From Anaerolineales bacterium (GTDB lineage Bacteria > Chloroflexota > Anaerolineae > Anaerolineales > Villigracilaceae): a DNA stretch of 12,482 nucleotides. The stretch lies in the NCBI GenBank assembly GCA_017882065.1, contig JADGQD010000041.1, forward strand, positions 1 through 12,482, read 5' to 3'. Both the position numbers and the translations under genes were made by a program. Position 1 is the first letter of the stretch; each line of letters opens with the position of its first letter. Positions 1 to 5,614 of the stretch are shown piece after piece. Below the pieces are notes generated by a model. It saw nothing but the letters and a program-made list of their open reading frames with translations. It did not search any database and was not told the DNA's origin.

Positions 1-165
1 GTCAACTTTTTACCGATTCTCCAGTCGGTGAACCTGAATAAGATCCAGCGTTACGCGATCAGTACAGACCAGGTAATCCCCTTTGTAACTTCCGGCGGAG
101 CGGATGTGCTCCTGCCCCGCCCAGATGCCATCCGCCAACTGCTGCTGCAGGCCCTGGGTAATTAA
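1..165 (+). CDS. C-terminal end of a probable LCP (LytR-CpsA-Psr) family protein, partial
   Basis: The first frame is open from base 1 to a TAA at 163-165 and gives the last 54 residues of a protein whose start lies outside the window. The tail has the pattern seen at the end of LCP-family proteins: a helix, then a strand ending near VIPFVTSGGADVLLPRP, then a closing helix (DAIRQLLLQAL). The G-x-x-VLLP pattern followed by a short helix is typical of the LCP C-terminus. LCP enzymes attach teichoic acids or other glycopolymers to peptidoglycan at the outer face of the membrane. The catalytic arginines lie in the missing part, so the call rests on a short tail only. This is the only recognised gene on the plus strand, and it converges on the ABC transporter gene. 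Confidence 0.5.
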   Translation, partial: VNFLPILQSVNLNKIQRYAISTDQVIPFVTSGGADVLLPRPDAIRQLLLQALGN

Positions 166-170
166 ACATC

Positions 171-186
171 ACCCCGATAGGGTTTT
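171..186 (+). terminator. Weak candidate intrinsic terminator after the LCP fragment
   Basis: Six bases after the TAA stop, ACCC (171-174) can pair with GGGT (180-183) across a five-base loop, and TTTT runs through 183-186. The stem is only four base pairs, so this is a marginal terminator. Position and orientation fit the end of the plus-strand gene. Confidence 0.25.
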
Positions 187-607
187 CAAAAAACTGCCCA
201 GACGCGGACTATTCACGAAAATTTTCAACTTGATTGTTACCCCAGACAGAGATTCGCAGGCATTTCATCCCAGGTGCAGCCTTCCAACTCGTGTCTGGCT
301 GCCGTCAATTACGCCGGGAAATGTCGGCGGATTCGCCATGGGAGCCGCTCCGCCGCCGCCCAGCCCGTTGGCATCAACCCATGAGGAGGCGATTTCCAGA
401 CCTTGAACCGATGCTCCGGAACTCTCGAGATGAACGGTGGGAATGGAGGATGCTTCCACCTGAGAGGCATTGGCTTCCGAGCAAAGATGTTCGTGTTATT
501 GTTTCGGTCATGAATCTCTTTTTTCCCATGGGTAATTTGTATAGAGCTCTATAGGTAAATCGGGGAAGCAGGTAAAAAGTGACAAACCCAAAGCTCTGAT
601 AGTAAAA
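187..607. other. Stretch without a convincing gene, possibly decayed sequence
   Basis: About 420 bases lie between two convergent genes. The middle part (roughly 250-480) is as GC-rich as the coding regions, while the flanks are AT-rich. Short open frames exist on both strands. On the minus strand one open stretch ends at 265 and begins with a GTG near 459. A second minus frame starts with an ATG at 511 and would join the first only through a frameshift. None resembles a family I recognise. The pattern would fit a degraded gene or rearrangement scar, in line with the truncated ABC transporter next to it. Confidence 0.4.
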
Positions 608-1954
608 TTATGGGCTTTGTTTCAGATTAAAGCAAGTTCTGTTCTTATTAAGTCCCAGCGAAAATGATGTAAGCAGCGGGCGGTCCCTTGCGAGAGCGAG
701 GAGGCTGCGCCCGTCGGTGTACTTGTGGAACCTCGGCAGCAGGTTGATTAGGTTGGTTTTTCCCGAACCGGTCGAACCGAGCAGCGCAACCGCCTGTCCT
801 GGCTGGATGCGGAACGAGACATCCTTGAGCACCTCGCTGCCACCGTCTTCATACTGGAACGAGACTTTTTCGAAGACGATATCGCCGCGCATCGAACCCT
901 GAACCTGCACCTTGCCATCGGTCAGCGGTTCACACTCCTGTTTGACGATTTCCATCAGGCGTTCGTACGAGACCAGGCCGGTGGAAGTGTTGACGATGAT
1001 GCGGCCCAGGTTGCGCATCGGCCAGATAAGCAAGACGACCAGGCCGACGTAGGCCGGGTACGTGCCAACCGTGATCTCACCGCGGATGGCAAGGATGGCG
1101 GCGAAGATGAATCCGCCCAGCATCTGGAGACCGCAGGCAATGTCGGAGAGCGGCCAGAAGAGCGAGTGCATGCGCAAGAGTTTCTTGCCGCGCAGGTACT
1201 TTTCCCAGTTGTCTTTCTCGAACTTGTCTTTCTCGTAATCCTGCCGGGCGAAGGCTTTTACCACGCGCACGCCGGTCAGGTTTTCCTGCAAAGTCGTCGA
1301 GAGCGCCGCTTCTTGTCCCTGGTACTTCTCGTAGGCCTTGGTCACATTCTTGAAGAACCACACCGAGACCGCCAGGAGGAACGGGATGACTATGATGGAG
1401 GCCAGCGCCAGTTTCCAATTCAACTGCCAGATGGCGACGAAGTTGATGACGAACATCAGCACGATGCGCCCGACGCCGATGACCTGTTCATTAAAAAAAC
1501 TTCGGACAGAGTCCACGTCCGAAGTGACGCGCTCGATCAGGTCACCGGTGGGGGTTTTGCTGTGGTAGGCGAAACTCAGGCGCTGGATGTGATCGAATAG
1601 GAAGTTGCGCAGGCGGCGCGTAATCCCTTCCGCCGAGAAAGCCGCCAGCCGCCCGGACAGGAAGAAAAAACCGCCCTCCACCACAGCCAGGCCGATGAAT
1701 CTCAGCGCAATCAAGATCAGGGTCCGCTCGAGCGTGCCGGCGAAGGGGGCGGTATCGCCTAGGATTGTATCGGCAAAGTTACGCAGAAGCAGATACGTTG
1801 CTGTTTTTGCCAGCGCAGAGACTGCCAGTGACAGGTTGGCCGCCACGTAAGCCGACCGGTAACCGGTCATCATGCGCAGCATCCCGACCAGTTTCTTTTT
1901 TGTCAGGGTTTTGTGGAAGTCAAAGTAGGTAGAAGGTGTCGTCGTGATTGCCAT
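608..1954 (-). CDS. ABC transporter, exporter type (fused membrane and ATPase domains), C-terminally truncated
   Basis: The product is 448 residues, against about 580-620 for this family of half-transporters that export drugs, lipids or peptides. The membrane domain (ABC_membrane type) spans about residues 35-325, with the usual coupling-helix region TGDLIERVTSDVDSVRSFF near 136-154. The ATPase domain starts near 357 (GDIVFEKVSFQYED) and reaches Walker A, GSTGSGKT at 393-400. Homology stops near residue 416. The last 32 residues look unrelated, and the Q-loop, ABC signature, Walker B and H-loop are all absent. The protein therefore cannot hydrolyse ATP by the normal mechanism and is probably a remnant of a rearrangement. 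The ATG start has an AGGA seven bases upstream. The gene is preceded by a leader ORF and an intrinsic terminator, which suggests inducible drug-responsive control. Confidence 0.85.
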   Translation of the reverse strand: MAITTTPSTYFDFHKTLTKKKLVGMLRMMTGYRSAYVAANLSLAVSALAKTATYLLLRNFADTILGDTAPFAGTLERTLILIALRFIGLAVVEGGFFFLSGRLAAFSAEGITRRLRNFLFDHIQRLSFAYHSKTPTGDLIERVTSDVDSVRSFFNEQVIGVGRIVLMFVINFVAIWQLNWKLALASIIVIPFLLAVSVWFFKNVTKAYEKYQGQEAALSTTLQENLTGVRVVKAFARQDYEKDKFEKDNWEKYLRGKKLLRMHSLFWPLSDIACGLQMLGGFIFAAILAIRGEITVGTYPAYVGLVVLLIWPMRNLGRIIVNTSTGLVSYERLMEIVKQECEPLTDGKVQVQGSMRGDIVFEKVSFQYEDGGSEVLKDVSFRIQPGQAVALLGSTGSGKTNLINLLPRFHKYTDGRSLLALARDRPLLTSFSLGLNKNRTCFNLKQSP

Positions 1955-2014
1955 TTCATTTTCCTGTTGGGGCGGAAACCATCCCCGAAAGGGACGGCAT
2001 CCGCCTATTTCGAT

Positions 2015-2045
2015 AAAAAAGCCACGGTGCGGGAGCCACCGTGGC
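2015..2045 (-). terminator. Intrinsic terminator in the ABC transporter leader (putative attenuator)
   Basis: On the minus strand a perfect nine-base-pair stem is formed by GCCACGGTG and CACCGTGGC (plus-strand arms 2021-2029 and 2037-2045) with a seven-base loop. It is followed directly by a run of six U residues (plus-strand A at 2015-2020). It lies 22 bases after the stop of the leader ORF and about 60 bases before the transporter ATG. It is therefore in the 5' leader rather than at a gene end. This is the arrangement of a conditional terminator. A short alternative pairing, GTGG (2052-2055) with CCAC at the edge of the 5' arm, could compete but is only four pairs. Confidence 0.85.
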
Positions 2046-2067
2046 AGAAAACCACTTGAGATGACCT

Positions 2068-2172
2068 TTACAGGCCAAAAGGCGCACTCCGAGAAGGTAG
2101 AATCATTCCCTTAAAAGCATAAACACGATCACAAAGAGGAATGATCGGGGTCAGGATAAGGATGTTGGACAT
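2068..2172 (-). CDS. 34-residue putative leader peptide upstream of the ABC transporter
   Basis: The ATG at 2172-2170 opens 34 codons, starting MSNILILTPIIPL and ending SAPFGL, with a TAA at 2070-2068. It has one of the best ribosome binding sites in the window: AAAGGAGG (plus-strand 2181-2188), eight bases from the ATG. A sigma70-like promoter sits just upstream, and an intrinsic terminator lies 22 bases after the stop. The peptide is short and hydrophobic at its N-terminus and matches no family I know. Placement and size match leader peptides such as BmrB ahead of bmrCD, where stalled ribosomes on the leader prevent termination. Inside the ORF, codons 10-12 can pair with codons 22-24 (plus-strand 2138-2146 with 2101-2109). 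The role is inference; the ORF, SD and terminator are seen directly. Confidence 0.7.
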   Translation of the reverse strand: MSNILILTPIIPLCDRVYAFKGMILPSRSAPFGL

Positions 2173-2216
2173 GAAATGCGCCTCCTTTCTTTAGAATTTG
2201 ATTAACTCCCGCAGAG

Positions 2217-2244
2217 AGTATCACCGGGGTGGGAGAATTGTCAA
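2217..2244 (-). promoter_or_regulatory. Sigma70-like promoter for the leader ORF and ABC transporter
   Basis: On the minus strand a perfect TTGACA (plus-strand 2239-2244) is followed after 16 bases by GATACT (2217-2222), which matches four of six -10 positions including the key A and the final T. Transcription would start near 2210. That leaves a 5' leader of about 37 bases before the leader ORF and about 255 bases before the transporter ATG. Confidence 0.65.
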
Positions 2245-2268
2245 GAAGATTTTGTGCGGCTTTTGAGA

Positions 2269-2331
2269 TTCCCCTGGTAGAGGGGAAGATATGGGGGGCA
2301 GGATGGGCTTTGCCTGTTCTGCACCCCCATA
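2269..2331. repeat. Two adjacent hairpins between kynureninase and the ABC leader promoter
   Basis: The first is a perfect seven-base-pair inverted repeat, TTCCCCT (2269-2275) with AGGGGAA (2281-2287), loop five bases. The second pairs TATGGGGG (2290-2297) with CCCCCATA (2324-2331), continues after a bulged A with GCAG/CTGC, and can close further inside with GGC/GCC around a TTT loop. They lie 58 bases past the kynureninase stop, where a terminator is expected, but neither is followed by a U run on either strand. They may act as transcript-end stabilisers or Rho-related ends. Confidence 0.5.
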
Positions 2332-2388
2332 CTTATGCTGTGATGGAATCCCCGGGGACTATGCGGTTTGAAGATCTTTAGATGGATT

Positions 2389-3657
2389 TCAGGTGACAGT
2401 CAGACGTTGGGTTGGATACTTCTCGTAGCGTTTCTCTGTAACTGTCCGGCGGATGCGGTCAATGCCCTCCCAGATCTCGCCAAAGGTGGTGTAAAGCGGG
2501 GTCAGGCCGAGGCGCAGATTGTCTGGTTCGCGGAAATCGGGGATGACTTTCATCTCCTCAATTAAGGCCCGGTTGATACGGTAGCCCTCTGGATGGCGGA
2601 GACTGACGTGCGAGCCGCGCCGTTCGCGGATGCGTGGAGTGCCAAGCGAGAAGCCCAGCGGGGCGAGGAATTCCTCGGTCAAGTTAATGAGGTATTCGCT
2701 CAATTGCAGCGATTTTGTCCGTAGGGCATCCATGCCGGCTTCCAGCAAGGGGTCCAGGGCGGCTTCCATCGCCAGCAGAGAAACGATTGGTTGGGTACCG
2801 GTCAGGAATCGGGTGATACCTGGGGCGGGCACGTAGTCCAGGCCAAAGGCGAAAGGCTCTTTCTGTCCCCACCAACCCCAGATGGGTGATGCAACCTGCT
2901 CCTGCAGGTTCTTGCAAACGTATAGGAACGCTGGTGAGCCGGGGCCGCCGTTCAGGTACTTATAGGTGCAGCCAATAGCGAAATCGGCATTGCAAGCGTC
3001 CAGCGCAACCGGCACCGCTCCGGCCGAGTGACTCAAATCCCACAGCACCAGTGCGCCGCGGCGGTGAGCAAGTTCGGTGATGGCGGCCATGTCGTACAGA
3101 TAGCCAGATTTGAAGGTGACATGGGAAAGGGTGATGAGGGCCGTATCCTTATCAATGGCGGCCTCCAGGGCATCCAGGTCGGGGGTGACTTCGCCGTTCT
3201 TCGAGCCGATGCGCACAATGGTGTGACGATCACCAAGCATACGGACGAGTCCTTGCAGGATGTACAGATCGGATGGGAAGTTGAGCGTGTCGGTGACGAT
3301 CTTTGTGCGCCTAGGATCCAGCGTCAATGCCGCGGCAGAGAGCTTGAACAAGTTAACCGAGACCGTGTCACAGGCCACGATTTGACCCGGGCCGGCTCCC
3401 AACAACCGGGCAATCTTTTCCCCGACGCGTCCGGGAGCTTGCCACCAATCCTGGTTGAAGCCACGGACCAGGTCGCGACCCCACTCCTCGGTCAGACGCT
3501 GAAGGCGCTCTGCAGATGCGAATGCCTGTCGGCCGAGCGAATTGCCATCCAGATAAACCAGGTCGGGCTCGGGGATAGCGAAGCGGGTACGAAACGGCGA
3601 TAGAGAGTCTTGTTTATCAAGACGTCTGGCGAAGGAACGGGAAGATTCGAATTCCAT
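2389..3657 (-). CDS. kynU: Kynureninase
   Basis: This is a PLP-dependent enzyme (EC 3.7.1.3) that cleaves L-kynurenine to anthranilate and L-alanine, or 3-hydroxykynurenine to 3-hydroxyanthranilate. It acts in cytosolic tryptophan breakdown or NAD synthesis. The 422 residues are full length for the family. Visible motifs are YLDGNSLG (35-42), the phosphate-site FPSD (127-130), SHVTFKSG near 178-185, WDLSHSAGA with D207 and H210, the PLP lysine K233 in TYKYLNGGPG, and GTQP near 287-290. The start is supported by GGAG seven bases before the ATG. It lies 38 bases downstream of the MATE exporter on the same strand, so co-transcription is likely. No other kynurenine-pathway gene is visible, so the substrate source and the fate of anthranilate are unknown. 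No defects are apparent. Confidence 0.95.
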   Translation of the reverse strand: MEFESSRSFARRLDKQDSLSPFRTRFAIPEPDLVYLDGNSLGRQAFASAERLQRLTEEWGRDLVRGFNQDWWQAPGRVGEKIARLLGAGPGQIVACDTVSVNLFKLSAAALTLDPRRTKIVTDTLNFPSDLYILQGLVRMLGDRHTIVRIGSKNGEVTPDLDALEAAIDKDTALITLSHVTFKSGYLYDMAAITELAHRRGALVLWDLSHSAGAVPVALDACNADFAIGCTYKYLNGGPGSPAFLYVCKNLQEQVASPIWGWWGQKEPFAFGLDYVPAPGITRFLTGTQPIVSLLAMEAALDPLLEAGMDALRTKSLQLSEYLINLTEEFLAPLGFSLGTPRIRERRGSHVSLRHPEGYRINRALIEEMKVIPDFREPDNLRLGLTPLYTTFGEIWEGIDRIRRTVTEKRYEKYPTQRLTVT

Positions 3658-3695
3658 TTGTATACTCCATCAAAAGGCAATTCCCAGAGAACTGT

Positions 3696-5090
3696 CTATT
3701 CTGTTACCCTGTTAGTGAGATCGTTAATCCATTTCCTCGAAAAGTAGCGTACCAGTCCTGCTGCAAACTTGGTGACTTCCTCGCTTAGAGTCAGTGCATA
3801 CACAAGGTGTATGGGGAGGTGTAACAGGAACGCGCCCGCCGCTGTGACCGGGACACCCACCAGCCAAATGACGAAACCATCCAGGACAAGCGAGAAACGC
3901 GTGTCCCCGCCAGAGCGCAGGATGCCGATGATGATGACGTGGTTGGCCGAGCGTACCGACATACCCAGCGCCAGGACGGTCAGGATATTGCGGGCGTCTA
4001 CTATTACTTCCGGCGAAACTTTAAATAACTGGAAAAGGTTCCCTGCAAACAAATAGACCAGCAAACCCATCAAAGCCGCCCCGGTAATGTTCAGTCCGAG
4101 CGAACGACCGGCATAGCGGTATGCTTTTTCATTTTCGCCCTGGCCGATGAGGTTGCCAACCAGAATGGCAGTCGCACTCCCGATGCCGAGAAAGACCACG
4201 AACGCCAATTGATCAATCGTCGAGACAATGTTGATGGCGGCGATGGCGCTGGTCCCGATATGGGCATAGATGGCACTATATGTGGTGATGCCCATGGACC
4301 ACAGGAACTCATTGGCGATAACCGGCAAGACCGGTTTGAGTACCGACACCATAAACTTGAAATCCAATTCCAGCAGGTCGCGCAGCGAAGCCGCAGACGG
4401 GTTCAGCCGGTCCCAGTAAACGACTCCCAGCATCGCCAGACATTCCAGGACGCGTGCAATCAGTCCTGCAATCGCCGCGCCGTTAACCCCAAGTGCAGGG
4501 AGTCCAACCGTTTCCCAGCCAAAAATGAAAGGATAGGCGATCAAGATGTTCAATCCCAGTGCGGCAGTGCTGACAGCCAATGGCAAACGGACGTAGCCGG
4601 TCGAGCGCAGACTGACGCTGTATGCGGTGGAAATGGCATAAAAGCCATAGGACCAGCCATAAATGTACAGGTATTGACTGCCCAATTCGATGACCGCCGC
4701 GTCTTCGGTGTACAGCCGCAACACTGCACCCGGAAAGAATGTCGCCAGGGTCCAAAAAACCAGTGCGGCTATCAGTCCCAGCTTGACGGCCAATCCCAGG
4801 ACCCGGCGGATATTGGGGATGTCTTTCTTCCCCCACAATTGCGCCACAAACATGGCACAGCCGCTGACAATGCCAAACAAAAGGAGGTTGAGCAGGAACC
4901 AGACCTGATTCGCCAGCCCCACTGCCGCAATAGAAGTCTCACCCAACTGCCCGATCATGATCACGCCCACCATATTGAGCGACGATGTGATTAGGCTTTG
5001 CAAGGCAATTGGTAGGGCAAATCTGACCAGCAGGCGAAAATATTCCCGGTCCCGGTAGAAATCAATCACACGTTCAAAAAATGAAATCAA
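3696..5090 (-). CDS. MATE family multidrug/metabolite efflux transporter
   Basis: The 464-residue membrane protein has the layout of MATE cation-antiport exporters (NorM/DinF superfamily). A short cytosolic N-terminus is followed by about twelve hydrophobic helices in two MatE repeats, about residues 25-185 and 245-405. The segment VGVIMIGQLGETSIAAVGLA (about 41-60) is the typical helix 1-2 region of the first repeat, and GIGSATAILVGNLIGQGENE is the matching region of the second. MATE proteins expel cationic drugs or metabolites using Na+ or H+ gradients. The start is a TTG at 5090-5088, chosen because GGAG lies six bases upstream and no in-frame ATG occurs before the first transmembrane helix. 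A TATAAT box lies just upstream, and a small ORF with a structured SD region lies further upstream. The substrate cannot be inferred; coupling with kynureninase hints at tryptophan-derived aromatics, but this is weak. Confidence 0.92.
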   Translation of the reverse strand: MISFFERVIDFYRDREYFRLLVRFALPIALQSLITSSLNMVGVIMIGQLGETSIAAVGLANQVWFLLNLLLFGIVSGCAMFVAQLWGKKDIPNIRRVLGLAVKLGLIAALVFWTLATFFPGAVLRLYTEDAAVIELGSQYLYIYGWSYGFYAISTAYSVSLRSTGYVRLPLAVSTAALGLNILIAYPFIFGWETVGLPALGVNGAAIAGLIARVLECLAMLGVVYWDRLNPSAASLRDLLELDFKFMVSVLKPVLPVIANEFLWSMGITTYSAIYAHIGTSAIAAINIVSTIDQLAFVVFLGIGSATAILVGNLIGQGENEKAYRYAGRSLGLNITGAALMGLLVYLFAGNLFQLFKVSPEVIVDARNILTVLALGMSVRSANHVIIIGILRSGGDTRFSLVLDGFVIWLVGVPVTAAGAFLLHLPIHLVYALTLSEEVTKFAAGLVRYFSRKWINDLTNRVTE

Positions 5091-5121
5091 ACACTGCTCC
5101 AGATTCTGAGATAACCGTCCA

Positions 5122-5127
5122 ATTATA
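5122..5127 (-). promoter_or_regulatory. Candidate -10 box for the MATE gene
   Basis: A perfect TATAAT on the minus strand lies 31 bases before the TTG start and would give a 5' leader of about 25 bases. No good -35 is visible at 16-18 bases upstream (ATTAAA at spacing 17), so the promoter may need an activator. Alternatively, transcription may come mainly from farther upstream. Confidence 0.4.
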
Positions 5128-5295
5128 CAGGCATAAACTCCGAATTTAATGTGAGCTGAATAGCAATCGACCTATCGCCGCAGGACCTATTCTTTCCGAT
5201 ACAGGCTTCAACCGGTAATTAACAATCCCCGCACAAGTTCTAAATAAGGTTACGCCGTATGCAAATATCTGCCGCCCGTAGATAATTTCCTCTCC

Positions 5296-5427
5296 TCACA
5301 AGGTGCATTTTGTCGAAATCCCTGGTCGGCTTATAATCGCTACAAAATATGGATTCAGTGTGACTTGCTGGAAGGAGATTAGTTCTATCTCCAGCATAAC
5401 CTGATACTCCTTAACTGGGCATAACAT
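5296..5427 (-). CDS. 43-residue small ORF with strong, structured ribosome binding site, upstream of the MATE gene
   Basis: The ATG at 5427-5425 opens 43 codons, beginning MLCPVKEYQVMLEIEL and ending STKCTL, with TGA at 5298-5296. Its SD, GGAGGTGA (plus-strand 5435-5442), matches the anti-SD over eight bases. It can pair with either of two upstream partners. The ORF itself contains nested inverted repeats: GGAGAT/ATCTCC (plus-strand 5374-5379 and 5387-5392) and GCTGG/CCAGC (5367-5371 and 5391-5395). It ends 205 bases before the MATE start, and no intrinsic terminator is seen in between. No family is recognised. It could be a leader peptide for the MATE gene or an independent small protein. 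A longer frame extends upstream to a TTG at 5565, but that start has no SD. Confidence 0.5.
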   Translation of the reverse strand: MLCPVKEYQVMLEIELISFQQVTLNPYFVAIISRPGISTKCTL

Positions 5428-5434
5428 TTCTTTT

Positions 5435-5581
5435 TCACCTCCGCGGCATAGGTGAGAGCCTTTTGCCGTACATCCACCCGCGGAGCCAACCGGACGGAAA
5501 CTCCTGTCTTCACATTTGCAAAAGTGGCGACAATTTATCCCTAGACAGCCAAAACCCGCGTGCAATTTCCCACCATTGCAC
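5435..5581 (-). promoter_or_regulatory. Structured 5' leader with alternative SD-sequestering hairpins
   Basis: Reading the minus strand, there are three successive perfect inverted repeats. GTGCAAT/ATTGCAC has plus arms 5575-5581 and 5560-5566 with an 8-base loop. CTGTCT/AGACAG has plus arms 5543-5548 and 5504-5509. CTCCGCGG/CCGCGGAG has plus arms 5478-5485 and 5439-5446. The last one covers the GGAG of the small-ORF SD. A competing hairpin, TCACCT/AGGTGA (plus 5450-5455 and 5435-5440, nine-base loop), covers the AGGTGA half of the same SD. Both cannot form together. This resembles a translation-controlling RNA switch or thermosensor. I do not recognise the consensus of any known riboswitch class. 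Confidence 0.45.
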
Positions 5582-5614
5582 CTGTGGCAACTTCAATTCC
5601 TTCGGCAATACAGC

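Noticed and set aside
540..553. Perfect 14-base palindrome TATAGAGCTCTATA
   Set aside because: A palindrome of this size is expected about once by chance in a window this long, and no gene start is nearby for it to regulate.
589..619. Inverted repeat CAAAGCTC/GGGCTTTG at the end of the ABC transporter gene as a terminator
   Set aside because: The stem has eight pairs with one G-U, but the loop is 15 bases and no U run follows on the minus strand.
2368..2565. Plus-strand 65-codon frame with a hydrophobic stretch near the end of kynureninase
   Set aside because: It lies mostly antisense to the kynureninase C-terminus and has no convincing SD; the hydrophobic stretch is probably incidental.
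5428..5565. Longer, cysteine-rich version of the 43-residue ORF, starting with TTG at 5565
   Set aside because: No SD precedes that TTG, the extension coincides with the inverted-repeat region, and an excellent SD sits before the internal ATG. A cysteine-rich peptide remains possible but is less likely.
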